Positions 44,606 to 53,232 of a DNA stretch of 64,000 nt are shown one piece after another (positions within the stretch are counted from its first letter, which is position 1; every line of letters begins with the position of its first letter). The position numbers and the translations under genes were made by a program. This stretch comes from Cellulomonas sp. C5510. Its GTDB lineage: Bacteria > Actinomycetota > Actinomycetes > Actinomycetales > Cellulomonadaceae. The stretch covers positions 3,286,001 to 3,350,000 of the forward strand of contig NZ_CP081862.1 in NCBI RefSeq assembly GCF_019797765.1. Direction: 5' to 3'. The notes under the pieces were generated by a model, which was given only the letters and a program-made list of their open reading frames with translations, was not told the origin of the DNA and made no database searches.

Positions 44606-45642
44606 CGGCGTGCCGTCCCGTCGACGGCGTGCGGCTCGATCGCGGCGATCTCCTCGTCGGTGAGCGGCGGGGCGGTGAGCGCGGCCACGTTGTCCTCGAG
44701 CTGGGCGACCGAGGACGCGCCGATCAGCGCGGACGTGACGCGCGGGTCCCGCAGCACCCAGGTGAGGGCGAGCTGCGCGAGCGACTGGCCCCGGCCGCGG
44801 GCGATCTCGTCGAGGGCCCGGGCGCGCTCGAGGTAGGTGCCGGAGATCGAGTCGGCCGACAGGAACCGGCTGGTCGCGGCGCGCGAGCCGGCCGGCACCT
44901 CGCCGGACAGGTACCGCCCGGTGAGCAGCCCCTGCTGCAGCGGGGAGAACACGATCATCCCGATGCCCAGGTCCCCGACCACGTCGAGCAGCGTCTCGCT
45001 CTCGCCCTCGGCGACCTGCTCGACGTGCCGGTTGAACATCGAGTAGCTCGGCTGGTGGATGAGCAGCGGCGTGCCCAGGTCGGCGAGGATCCGCGCGGCC
45101 TCCCGGGTGCGGGACGGCGAGTAGTTCGAGATCCCGGCGTACAGCGCCCGCCCGCTGGTGACGGCCGTGTGCAGAGCGCCCATCGTCTCCTCCAGCGGCA
45201 CCGACGGGTCCGGGCGGTGGGAGTAGAAGATGTCGACGTAGTCCAGGCCGGTGCGCTGCAGCGACTGGTCGAGCGACGCGAGCAGGTACTTGCGCGAGCC
45301 GCCGTCGCCGTACGGCCCGGGCCACATGTCGTAGCCGGCCTTCGAGGAGATGACGAGCTCGTCGCGGTACGGCCGCAGGTCCTGCGCGAGGTGCCGGCCG
45401 AAGTTGGCCTCGGCGGAGCCGTACGGCGGCCCGTAGTTGTTCGCGAGGTCGAAGTGCGTGACGCCGAGGTCGAACGCACGCCGCAGCACCGCGCGCTGCG
45501 TCTCGAGCGGGTTGACGTCCCCGAAGTTGTGCCACAGGCCGAGGGACAGCGCGGGCAGGTCGAGCCCGCTCCGGCCGGTCCGCCGGTACGGGATGCTCTC
45601 GTACCGGTCGTCGGCGGCACGGTACGGCGGCAGGGTGGGCAT
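44602..45642 (-). CDS. aldo/keto reductase, L-glyceraldehyde 3-phosphate reductase type
   Basis: NADPH-dependent reductase of the (beta/alpha)8 AKR fold, 346 residues. FDLANNYGPPYGSAEANFG carries the Asp and Tyr of the catalytic tetrad, LVISSKAGYDMWPGPYGDGGSRKYLL holds the Lys and YVDIFYSHRPDPSVPLEETMGAL the His. The length of the loop after SSKAG and the SHRPDP block match YghZ/AKR14-type proteins, which reduce L-glyceraldehyde 3-phosphate and methylglyoxal. ATG 45642 follows GAGAGGA. It is first in a two-gene unit with the hydrolase. Confidence 0.9.
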   Translation of the reverse strand: MPTLPPYRAADDRYESIPYRRTGRSGLDLPALSLGLWHNFGDVNPLETQRAVLRRAFDLGVTHFDLANNYGPPYGSAEANFGRHLAQDLRPYRDELVISSKAGYDMWPGPYGDGGSRKYLLASLDQSLQRTGLDYVDIFYSHRPDPSVPLEETMGALHTAVTSGRALYAGISNYSPSRTREAARILADLGTPLLIHQPSYSMFNRHVEQVAEGESETLLDVVGDLGIGMIVFSPLQQGLLTGRYLSGEVPAGSRAATSRFLSADSISGTYLERARALDEIARGRGQSLAQLALTWVLRDPRVTSALIGASSVAQLEDNVAALTAPPLTDEEIAAIEPHAVDGTARR

Positions 45643-45739
45643 CGGTGTCCTCTCGTGGTGGCGGGCGGGTCCACGGACCCGCACCTCACGCTAGCGCCCG
45701 CTGACGGCGGCGGGTGCGGGCCGGTGAGAGGATCGCCCG

Positions 45740-46204
45740 GTGCTGCACGTCGTGTTCTTCGAGCCCCGCATCCCCGGCAACACCGGCAACGCCATCCGGC
45801 TCGCCGCGGCGACGGGCGCCACCCTCCACCTGGTGGAGCCGCTGGGCTTCGTGATGGACGAGCCGCGGCTGAAGCGGGCCGGGCTCGACTACCACGACCT
45901 CGCGCACGTCGTGGTGCACCCGGACCTCGACGCGGCGATGGCAGCGGTCGCCCCCGGGCGGGTGTTCGCGTTCACCACGCACACCTCGACGAGGTTCACC
46001 GACGTCGCGTTCCGAGACGGCGACGCCCTGCTGTTCGGCCCGGAGCCCACCGGGCTGCCGCCCGAGGCGCTCGAGCACCCAGCCGTGACGGACCGGCTGC
46101 GGATCCCGATGCTGCCCGGACGCCGCTCGCTCAACCTCACCAACGCGGCAGCCGTCGCCCTGTACGAGGCGTGGCGGCAGCTCGATTTCCCCGGCGGATT
46201 CTGA
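45740..46204 (+). CDS. trmL: tRNA (cytidine/uridine-34 2'-O)-methyltransferase
   Basis: SPOUT methyltransferase that modifies the wobble base of tRNA-Leu. The 154-residue length is typical. Visible: VVFFEPRIPGNTGNAIRLAAATG (N-terminal SPOUT motif), LKRAGLDYHD, LLFGPEPTGLP and IPMLPGRRSLNLTNAAAVALYEAWRQL, the knot that binds S-adenosylmethionine. GTG 45740 follows GAGAGGA. It is divergent from the aldo/keto reductase gene by 97 bp. Confidence 0.94.
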   Translation: MLHVVFFEPRIPGNTGNAIRLAAATGATLHLVEPLGFVMDEPRLKRAGLDYHDLAHVVVHPDLDAAMAAVAPGRVFAFTTHTSTRFTDVAFRDGDALLFGPEPTGLPPEALEHPAVTDRLRIPMLPGRRSLNLTNAAAVALYEAWRQLDFPGGF

Positions 46205-46309
46205 CGCCCTGCGTTCTCCGGTCCCACATGGCGGACTTCCGCGTGCGCCGGCGCCCGCGCTCCGCGATGCTCGCGCGGCACAGCAGCCGTCGACCGAGGG
46301 AGCTCCCCG

Positions 46310-47830
46310 GTGTCCACCACCCACCGCAGCGTCCTGCGCCGCAAGTCCGTCGAGGACTCGCTCGCCGGGGTCGACGACCCGGAGCGCTCGCTCCGCCGCG
46401 ACCTCACCGCCTGGGACCTGGCCGTCCTGGGCGTCGCCGTCGCCGTCGGCGCCGGCATCTTCTCCGTCGGGGCGACCGCCGCCGCGGACTACGCCGGTCC
46501 GAGCGTCATCGTCTCGTTCCTCATCGCGTCGACCGTCTGCGCGCTCGCCATCATGTGCTACGCCGAGTTCGCCTCGACGCTGCCGGTGGCCGGCTCCGCC
46601 TACACGTTCTCCTACGCGACGGCCGGTGAGCTGGTCGCGTGGATCATCGGCTGGGACCTGATCCTCGAGATGCTGCTCGCGGCGGCCGTCATCGCGAAGT
46701 TCTGGGGCGTCTACCTGGCCGACGCGTTCGGGCTCTTCGGCGTCGACCTGCCGACGACGCTGCACCTCGGGCCGGTGGACCTCGAGTGGGGCCCCGTGCT
46801 CGTCGTCGGGGTGTTCACGACGCTGCTCGCCGTCGGCACCAAGCTGAGCACCCGCGTTAACAGCGTCTTCACGATCATCAAGGTCGGCATCACGCTGTTC
46901 GTCATCGTCGCCGGGTTCTTCTACGTGCGCGCCGACAACTACACGCCGTTCGTGCCGCCGTCGCAGCCCGCCGAGTCGAGCTCCGGCCTGCACCAGTCGC
47001 TGTTCGCGTTCCTGTCCGGCCTGGAGCCCTCGACGTACGGCGTCGTCGGCATCCTGTCCGGGGCCGCGCTCGTGTTCTTCGCGTTCATCGGGTTCGACGT
47101 CGTCGCGACCACCGCCGAGGAGACCAAGAACCCGCAGCGGGCCGTCCCGCGGGGCGTGCTCGGCGGTCTCGCCATCGTCACCGTGCTGTACGTGCTGGTG
47201 ACGGTCGTCGTCACCGGCATGGTGCCGTACACCGACCTCGCCGCCTCCGACTCGCCCTCGCTGACGACGGCGTTCGTGCTCGTGGGCGCCGACTGGGCGG
47301 GCAAGGTCATCTCGATCGGGATCCTCGTCGGGCTGACCTCGGTGATCATGGTGCTGCTGCTCGGCCTCACCCGCATCGTCTTCGCGATGAGCCGCGACGG
47401 CCTGCTGCCCCGCGGCATCTCCCGCACGTCGCCCCGCTACCGCACGCCCGTCCGGCTGCAGATCGGCACCGGCATCGTCGTCGCGGCCATCGCCGGGCTG
47501 TCCCGCGTGGAGCTGCTGGAGGAGATGATCAACATCGGCACGCTCTCGGCGTTCGTGCTGGTGAGCTTCGGCATCCCGATCCTGCGGCGCACCCGCCCGG
47601 ACCTGCAGCGCGGGTTCCGGGTGCCGTGGTCGCCGGTGCTGCCGATCGTCTCCGGCGTGGCGTGCCTCTGGCTCATGACGAACCTGACGACGCTGACGTG
47701 GCTGCGGTTCGCGGCGTGGCTGGCGCTCGGCATGGTCGTGTACGCGGCGTACTCGTACCGGCACTCGCGCGTCGGGCGCGGCGAGGCCCCGGAGACCGGC
47801 GACGTGCCGGCGCCCTCCGCGGGGCACTGA
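46310..47830 (+). CDS. APC-superfamily amino-acid permease
   Basis: A 506-residue cytoplasmic membrane transporter with about twelve to fourteen hydrophobic segments. GVAVAVGAGIFSVGATAA near residue 45 is the substrate-binding G-A-G-I-F motif of the APC fold. LVFFAFIGFDVVATTAEETKNPQRAVPRG is characteristic of the cationic amino-acid transporter (CAT/YfnA) group. A C-terminal soluble tail of about 25 residues follows the last helix. GTG 46310 follows GGGAG. A basic amino acid is the likely substrate, unproven. Confidence 0.92.
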   Translation: MSTTHRSVLRRKSVEDSLAGVDDPERSLRRDLTAWDLAVLGVAVAVGAGIFSVGATAAADYAGPSVIVSFLIASTVCALAIMCYAEFASTLPVAGSAYTFSYATAGELVAWIIGWDLILEMLLAAAVIAKFWGVYLADAFGLFGVDLPTTLHLGPVDLEWGPVLVVGVFTTLLAVGTKLSTRVNSVFTIIKVGITLFVIVAGFFYVRADNYTPFVPPSQPAESSSGLHQSLFAFLSGLEPSTYGVVGILSGAALVFFAFIGFDVVATTAEETKNPQRAVPRGVLGGLAIVTVLYVLVTVVVTGMVPYTDLAASDSPSLTTAFVLVGADWAGKVISIGILVGLTSVIMVLLLGLTRIVFAMSRDGLLPRGISRTSPRYRTPVRLQIGTGIVVAAIAGLSRVELLEEMINIGTLSAFVLVSFGIPILRRTRPDLQRGFRVPWSPVLPIVSGVACLWLMTNLTTLTWLRFAAWLALGMVVYAAYSYRHSRVGRGEAPETGDVPAPSAGH

Positions 47831-47908
47831 CCGGGCCTGGTGCCCGCGGCGGTCGGCCGGACTCCGGAACGGCCCCGCCGGGCGGTCCCCGGCCGCTACG
47901 GTCGGCGG

Positions 47909-48427
47909 ATGCCGCTCAGCCCCGCCCCCGCCCGCACGTCCGGCCCGCTCCGGGTCTGCGCAGCCGTGGCCGGTGCCGCGGCCTGCCTCGTCCTGACCGC
48001 GTGCACCGACGATCCCGTGCCCGGCGCGACCCAGGAGGAGGTCTCGGCGTGGCTGGCGTCGCACGACGGCCCGCCGGCCGATGTCGACCCGGACGCCGTC
48101 CTGGGCGCGGGGTCCGGCGGCATCAGCCCCCAGGACCCGGCTGAGCAGCCGGCCGACGCCGGCGTCATGGTGAGCTTCGTCCAGCCGGTGCGCATCGAGC
48201 GGGTGCACCTCGCGTGCCTGGGCGACGGCACGCTCGACTTCACGGTCCACGTCACGACGGACGAGGACGGCGCGAGCTCGGAGCGCAGCGCGGAGTTCCC
48301 CGACGTCCCGTGCGGCCCGGACGAGACGTCCGCGCCTCTCGCGGTGCCCGACGCCGTCGGCGTCCGGATGACCCCGGGCGTCGCGGACCGCACCGGCGCC
48401 TGGTCCGCCACGGTCCTCGGCGGCTGA
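47909..48427 (+). CDS. small exported lipoprotein of unknown function
   Basis: A 172-residue protein with a typical signal peptide (LRVCAAVAGAAACLVLTAC) and lipobox LTA-C at Cys32, so it should be lipid-anchored outside the membrane. The mature part opens with acidic, Gly-rich sequence and then holds strands around RIERVHLACLGDGTLDFTVHVTT, with Cys in ACLG and PCGP that could pair. No family is recognised. ATG 47909. It follows the permease by 78 bp and could share its transcript. Confidence 0.82.
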   Translation: MPLSPAPARTSGPLRVCAAVAGAAACLVLTACTDDPVPGATQEEVSAWLASHDGPPADVDPDAVLGAGSGGISPQDPAEQPADAGVMVSFVQPVRIERVHLACLGDGTLDFTVHVTTDEDGASSERSAEFPDVPCGPDETSAPLAVPDAVGVRMTPGVADRTGAWSATVLGG

Positions 48428-48480
48428 CCCGCGCCCGCGCCCGCGCCCGGGTCCGCGGTCCCACGCCCCGCACGCCCGCG

Positions 48481-48598
48481 CTCCCGTCGGAGCCTCCGCC
48501 CGTGCTCGGAGAGGTCCGCGCGCCATCGTGGTGGTCCCCGGACACCTCCGATGGCACGTGGACACCTCCCTCGCCGTTCGGAGCCTCCGACGAGGTCG
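48481..48598 (-). repeat. nested palindromic intergenic repeat, copy B (inverted)
   Basis: Outer arms 48485-48497 and 48580-48592 are inverted repeats of CGTCGGAGSCTCC (one mismatch). Read on the minus strand the element aligns along its whole length with copy C (CGGCGAGGGAGGTG, GCCATCGGAGGTG, CCACCACGA and CTCCGAGCAC words shared). It lies in the 228 bp gap between the lipoprotein and ggt. Confidence 0.78.
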
Positions 48599-48655
48599 AG
48601 GTGGGATCGGGCGGCGTACGGTGGCGGGGCGTCCGACCGACCCGAGGAGCCGCCC

Positions 48656-50524
48656 GTGTTCACCACCCGCCCCGAGCTCGTCGGCACGCACGGCATGGTC
48701 GCCTCGACGCACTGGCTGGCCAGCGCCGTCGGGATGGCGGTGCTGGAGGCCGGGGGCAACGCGTTCGACGCGGCAGCGGCGGCCGGCTTCACGCTGCAGG
48801 TCGTCGAGCCGCACCTCAACGGGCCCGGCGGTGACGCGCCGATCATCGGGCACCGGGCGTCGGACGGGCACACGTTCGTCGTGTGCGGCCAGGGCACCGC
48901 GCCGGCAGCCGCGACGATCGAGGCGTACACGGACCTCGGCCTGGACGTCGTGCCGGGCACCGGGCACCTCGCCGCCGTGGTGCCCGGGGCGTTCGGGGCG
49001 TGGCTCGACCTGCTGGCGCGCTACGGGACGCTGCCCCTGGCGGACGTGCTCGGCCCGGCGATCGGGTACGCCCGCGACGGCTACCCGCTGGTGCCCGCGG
49101 CGGTCCGGACGATCGGGACCGTCGAGCGGCTGTTCGCGGAGCACTGGCCCACGTCCGCTGCGGTCTACCTCCCCGGTGGACGCCCGCCGGAGCCGGGCGC
49201 GCGGTTCCGCAACCCGGACCTCGCCGCGACCTACACGCGGGTGCTCGCTGAGGCGCAGGCCGCCGGCGCGGACCGTCTCACGCAGATCGAGGCGGCGCGG
49301 CGGGCGTTCTACGAGGGGTTCGTGGCCGAGGCGGTGGCGGCGTTCGTGCGGGAGCCCGTGCTGGACTCGTCCGGCGAGGCGCACGCCGGGCTGCTGACGG
49401 CCGACGACCTCGCGGGGTGGCGAGCCACGGAGGAGCCGACGGTGTCGGTCCCGTTCGCGGGGGTCGAGGTGCACAAGACCGCCGCGTGGGGCCAGGGCCC
49501 GGTGCTGCTGCAGCAGCTGCGGATGCTCGAGGCGCTCGGCGTCGAGGACGCCGGGCTCGGGTCCGCCGACCTGGTGCACACGGCCCTGGAGGTCACGACG
49601 CTCGCGTTCGCGGACCGGGAGGCCTGGTACGGGGACCCGGTGGACGGCGACGTGCCGCTCGACGCGCTGCTGTCCGCCGGGTACGCGGCGGACCGCGCCC
49701 GGCTCGTCGGCGCCGACGCGGCGGACGGCCTGCGCCCGGGTTCCCCGGACGGCCGGCAGCCGCGGCTGGCCCGGGTGTTCGGCGTGCCGGCCGACGGCGT
49801 CTGGCCGGGGCGGTACGAGGACGCGGGCACGGCCGGGGCGAGCGGCACGGTGGCCACGGCGGGCTCCGGCGAGCCGACGCGCGGACCCGGCGACGCGGCG
49901 GTCGACGGCCCCGCGCTGGACGTGACCCCGGCCGGCGTGACGCGCGGCGACACCTGCCACGTCGACGTCGTGGACCGCTGGGGCAACCTCGTGTCCGCGA
50001 CGCCGTCGGGCGGCTGGCTGCAGAGCAGCCCCGTGGTGCCCGGTCTCGGGTTCGGGTTGCCGACGCGGGCGCAGATGTTCTGGCTCGAGCCGGGGCTGCC
50101 GTCGTCGCTGGTCCCCGGCCGCCGACCGCGCACGACGCTCAGCCCCGGGCTGGTGCTGCGGGACGGCGGCGGGTTCGCGTTCGGGACGCCCGGCGGCGAC
50201 CAGCAGGACCAGTGGACGCTGCCGTTCCTGCTGCACCACCTGCTGGGCGGTCTCGATCTGCAGGCGGCGATCGACGCGCCGGTGTGGCACTCCACGCACG
50301 TGCCGTCGTCGTTCCACCCCCGCACGAGCGTCCGCCGCGGGGTCGAGGCGGAGTCCCGGCTGGGCGCCGACGTGCTGGACGCGCTCGCGCGCCGGGGCCA
50401 CGCCGTGCACGACGCGGGACCGTGGTCGCTGGGGCGGGTCAGCGCGGCGGGTGTGCGGCCGGACGGTCTGCTGCACGCGGCGGCGAACCCGCAGGGGATG
50501 CAGGGGTACGCGGCCGGCCGCTGA
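48656..50524 (+). CDS. gamma-glutamyltransferase family protein
   Basis: Ntn hydrolase family that cleaves gamma-glutamyl bonds (glutathione) or a related amide and self-processes into two subunits. The 622-residue precursor has VASTHWLASAVGMAVLEAGGNAFDAAAAA and GPGGDAPIIGH at the N-terminus. The predicted nucleophile is Thr433 in RGDTCHVDVVD, with WGNLVSATPSGGW after it. The residue after the nucleophile is Cys, not the usual Thr, a variant subfamily. No signal peptide is visible, unlike classic GGT. GTG 48656 follows GAGGAG. It is bracketed by inverted copies B and C of the intergenic repeat. Confidence 0.9.
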   Translation: MFTTRPELVGTHGMVASTHWLASAVGMAVLEAGGNAFDAAAAAGFTLQVVEPHLNGPGGDAPIIGHRASDGHTFVVCGQGTAPAAATIEAYTDLGLDVVPGTGHLAAVVPGAFGAWLDLLARYGTLPLADVLGPAIGYARDGYPLVPAAVRTIGTVERLFAEHWPTSAAVYLPGGRPPEPGARFRNPDLAATYTRVLAEAQAAGADRLTQIEAARRAFYEGFVAEAVAAFVREPVLDSSGEAHAGLLTADDLAGWRATEEPTVSVPFAGVEVHKTAAWGQGPVLLQQLRMLEALGVEDAGLGSADLVHTALEVTTLAFADREAWYGDPVDGDVPLDALLSAGYAADRARLVGADAADGLRPGSPDGRQPRLARVFGVPADGVWPGRYEDAGTAGASGTVATAGSGEPTRGPGDAAVDGPALDVTPAGVTRGDTCHVDVVDRWGNLVSATPSGGWLQSSPVVPGLGFGLPTRAQMFWLEPGLPSSLVPGRRPRTTLSPGLVLRDGGGFAFGTPGGDQQDQWTLPFLLHHLLGGLDLQAAIDAPVWHSTHVPSSFHPRTSVRRGVEAESRLGADVLDALARRGHAVHDAGPWSLGRVSAAGVRPDGLLHAAANPQGMQGYAAGR

Positions 50525-50568
50525 CGCCCCGCCCCGCCCCGACCTCCGCCCGGGCCGCACGCCCACCT

Positions 50569-50697
50569 TCCCCCGTCGGAGGCTCCCAACGGCGAGGGAG
50601 GTGCCCGCGCGCCATCGGAGGTGCCCGGGGAGCACCACGACGACGCGCGGGCCCCTCCGAGCACCGTCGGAGCCTCCGACGGGACGGTGGAGGGGGC
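50569..50697 (+). repeat. nested palindromic intergenic repeat, copy C
   Basis: Perfect 15 bp outer arms (50572-50586 with 50669-50683, CCCGTCGGAGGCTCC) and an inner 8 bp pair CCCGCGCG/CGCGCGGG (50604-50611 with 50644-50651). It lies just after ggt and about 30 bp before the MarR operator region. Same direction as copy A. Confidence 0.8.
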
Positions 50698-50727
50698 GTG
50701 GCGGCGGACACCTCTCGACGGGAAGAA

Positions 50728-50769
50728 GTTGCCCGACGCAACCGTTGTGATAGGTTGCCTGCTGCAACC
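50728..50769. promoter_or_regulatory. two MarR-type operators over the promoter of the regulator gene
   Basis: GTTGC-CCGAC-GCAAC at 50728-50742 and GGTTGC-CTGCT-GCAACC at 50753-50769 share the same half site and spacing, about 26 bp apart. A plausible promoter, TTGCCC (50729) with TAGGTT (50751) at 16 bp, is covered by both, so binding should block the promoter. The regulator GTG lies 22 bp downstream. Confidence 0.65.
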
Positions 50770-50790
50770 AAGGACCTCGAGGAGCCCCAC

Positions 50791-51297
50791 GTGCCCGCCA
50801 CCCCCGCGTACCGCGCGCTGATCGACGCCGTCGCGCGCCTCCAGCGCGTCCAGCGCGAGACGGCGACCGAGCTGGCGCGCGACCTCGACTGCCCGCGCGC
50901 GGCACTCAGCCTGCTGTGGCTGCTCGACAAGCGCGGCGAGATGGGCACCGGTGACATCGCGCAGCACCTGCACGTCGACATCTCGGTGGCCAGCCGGCAG
51001 ATCACCACGCTGGTCGACGCCGGCTACGCCGAGCGCAGCACGCCGGACGCCCCGGGCACCGACCGTCGCGTGCGCACCGTCCGGCTCACCGCGCTCGGCC
51101 AGGCGTTCACCGCGCGGACCAAGCAGGAGCTCGATGCGCGCGCCGCGGCGGTCTTCAGCGGCTGGGCACTCGACGACCTGCTGTCCGCGACCGCCCAGAT
51201 CGAGCGCGTCGCCGACACGATCGCCGGCCTGAGCCCCCTCCCCGCGACCGCCGGCGACGCCGCACCCGCGGTCGAACCGGTCGCCGCGGCCACCTGA
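50791..51297 (+). CDS. MarR-family repressor of the adjacent MFS gene
   Basis: A 168-residue winged-helix regulator: ATELARDLDCPRAALSLLWLLDKRGEMGTGDIAQHLHVDISVASRQITTLVDAGYAE is the DNA-binding core, and DRRVRTVRLTALG the wing. GTG 50791 with GAGGAG upstream gives the usual start. Two palindromic sites overlap the promoter, which fits autorepression. The MFS exporter begins 122 bp downstream on the same strand, so drug-induced release of both genes is expected by analogy with MarR/EmrR systems. The C-terminal 20 residues are Ala/Pro-rich. Confidence 0.9.
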   Translation: MPATPAYRALIDAVARLQRVQRETATELARDLDCPRAALSLLWLLDKRGEMGTGDIAQHLHVDISVASRQITTLVDAGYAERSTPDAPGTDRRVRTVRLTALGQAFTARTKQELDARAAAVFSGWALDDLLSATAQIERVADTIAGLSPLPATAGDAAPAVEPVAAAT

Positions 51298-51419
51298 TCC
51301 CGGCCCCCGGCGTCCGCGCCGGGCCCCGACCCCGCGTCCCCCCGGGCGCGCCGCACCACCACGCACACCGTCCGTCGACGACGCCGGGCACCGCACCACT
51401 GGCGAAAGCGAAGGCACCG

Positions 51420-53144
51420 ATGACCAGCACCACCCGGGCCGAGAGCCCCACCCCGGTCGCGAGCAGCGCCGGGTCCGCACCCGCGATGAACCACCGGCAG
51501 GTCATGGAGGCGCTCTCCGGCATCCTGCTCGGCATGTTCGTGTCCGTCCTGGCCACGAGCGTCGTGTCGAGCAGCCTGCCGAAGATCGTCACCAGCCTCC
51601 AGGGCTCGCAGTCCTCCTACACGTGGGTCGTCACCGCGACCCTGCTGACCACGACGATCACCACGCCGATCTGGGGCAAGCTCGCGGACCTCGTGAACCG
51701 CAAGCTGCTGATCCAGCTCGCGCTCGCCATCTCGGTGCTGTCCTCGGCCGCAGCCGGGTTCTCGCAGAACGTCGGCACCCTCATCGGGATGCGCGCGCTG
51801 CAGGGCATCGGCGCCGGCGGCCTCACGGCGCTGGCCACCGTGCTGCTGGCGGACATCCTCAGCCCCCGCGAGCGCGGCCGGTACATGGGCCTGATGGGCG
51901 GCATCATGGGCGTCGGCATGGTCGGCGGCCCGCTGCTCGGCGGCGTCATCACCGACGCGATCTCGTGGCGCTGGAACTTCTTCGTCGGCCTGCCGTTCGC
52001 GATCGCCGCGATCATCGTGCTGCAGCGCACGCTGCACCTGCCGCAGCTCGCCCGCAAGGTCGTGCGCATCGACTACTGGGGTGCCGCGCTGATCTCCGTC
52101 GGCATCGCCACGCTGCTGCTGTGGGTGACGTTCGCCGGCAACAGCTACGACTGGATGTCCTGGCAGACGGCTGTCATGGTGCTCGGCTCGCTCGTCGTGC
52201 TGGCCGTCGCCTGCGTCGTCGAGACGAAGGTCGCCGACCCGATCATCCCGATGCACCTGTTCCGCAACCGGACGCTGGTGCTCTCCGTCATCGCGTCCGT
52301 CGCGGTCGGCGTGGCGATGTTCGGCACCTCGGTGTTCCTCAGCCAGTACATGCAGGTCGCGCGCGGCAAGACGCCGACGCAGTCCGGCCTGCTGACCATC
52401 CCGATGATCCTGGGCCTGTTCACGGCGTCGACCATCACCGGGCGGCTCATCACGAAGTACGGGCGCTACAAGGGCTTCATGGTCGCCGGCTCGATCACGC
52501 TGACCGTCGGTCTCGCCCTGATGGGGACGATCCGCTACGACACGAGCTTCGTGCTGGTCGGGCTGTACATGTTCGTCATGGGTGCCGGGCTGGGCATGCT
52601 CATGCAGAACCTCGTGCTCGCCGTGCAGAACACGCTCGACGTCTCCGAGGTCGGCTCCGGAACCGCGACCGTGGCGTTCTTCCGCAGCCTGGGCGGCGCG
52701 ATCGGCGTGTCCGCGCTCGGCGCGGTGCTCGGCAACCGGGTCGTCTCGCTCATCACCGAGGGCCTCGCGGCGCTCGGCATCGACGTGAGCGCGCTCGGCG
52801 GCGGCACCGGCGCGGTCCCGGACGTGTCGACCCTGCCCGGCCCGGTCCGCACGGTCGTCGAGTCGGCGTACGGCGAGGGCATCGCGGACCTGTTCCTCAT
52901 CGCCGCCCCGCTGGGCCTCGTCGCCCTGGCGGCCGTGCTGTTCCTCACGGAGGTGCCGCTCGGCCGCCGCTCCGGCGTCGAGCAGCTGCTCGACCAGGAG
53001 CAGACCGGTGAGGCGGTCGTCGCCGAGGCGGGGACGCCTGGCGCGCAGCAGGCCGTCGGCCGCCAGGCGGAGGCGGAGCAGGAGGCCGAGCAGGAGGCCG
53101 ACGTCGAGGCCCGCGCAGGGACGGCGACGGCCCGGCGCGCCTGA
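51420..53144 (+). CDS. MFS drug exporter, DHA2 (14-helix) family
   Basis: Proton-driven multidrug exporter in the membrane, 574 residues with about fourteen helices. DHA2 marks are visible: motif A GKLADLVNRKLLIQ, R in GMRALQGIGAGGLTAL (motif B), and motif C GVGMVGGPLLGGVI. A C-terminal soluble tail of about 50 residues is Glu/Ala-rich (EAEQEAEQEADVEA). ATG 51420 is the start. It sits between two MarR genes and ends at a terminator. Substrate unknown. Confidence 0.93.
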   Translation: MTSTTRAESPTPVASSAGSAPAMNHRQVMEALSGILLGMFVSVLATSVVSSSLPKIVTSLQGSQSSYTWVVTATLLTTTITTPIWGKLADLVNRKLLIQLALAISVLSSAAAGFSQNVGTLIGMRALQGIGAGGLTALATVLLADILSPRERGRYMGLMGGIMGVGMVGGPLLGGVITDAISWRWNFFVGLPFAIAAIIVLQRTLHLPQLARKVVRIDYWGAALISVGIATLLLWVTFAGNSYDWMSWQTAVMVLGSLVVLAVACVVETKVADPIIPMHLFRNRTLVLSVIASVAVGVAMFGTSVFLSQYMQVARGKTPTQSGLLTIPMILGLFTASTITGRLITKYGRYKGFMVAGSITLTVGLALMGTIRYDTSFVLVGLYMFVMGAGLGMLMQNLVLAVQNTLDVSEVGSGTATVAFFRSLGGAIGVSALGAVLGNRVVSLITEGLAALGIDVSALGGGTGAVPDVSTLPGPVRTVVESAYGEGIADLFLIAAPLGLVALAAVLFLTEVPLGRRSGVEQLLDQEQTGEAVVAEAGTPGAQQAVGRQAEAEQEAEQEADVEARAGTATARRA

Positions 53145-53164
53145 CCCCGCTCCACAGCTCGACG

Positions 53165-53197
53165 CGAGGCGCCCGGCCGACCCGGCCGGGCGCCTCG
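53165..53197 (+). terminator. terminator after MFS gene
   Basis: Perfect 14 bp stem (53165-53178 with 53184-53197), GACCC loop, 20 bases after the exporter stop and 35 before the next MarR start. Confidence 0.78.
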
Positions 53198-53232
53198 TGC
53201 CGTCCTGACCGCCGGTCGGCCACAATGACCGG

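Noticed and set aside
45686..50905. A very long open frame on the minus strand (about 1,740 codons)
   Set aside because: It runs antisense through six clear genes, is Arg/Gly/Ala-rich, and has no family features. GC-rich genes often leave the opposite strand open.
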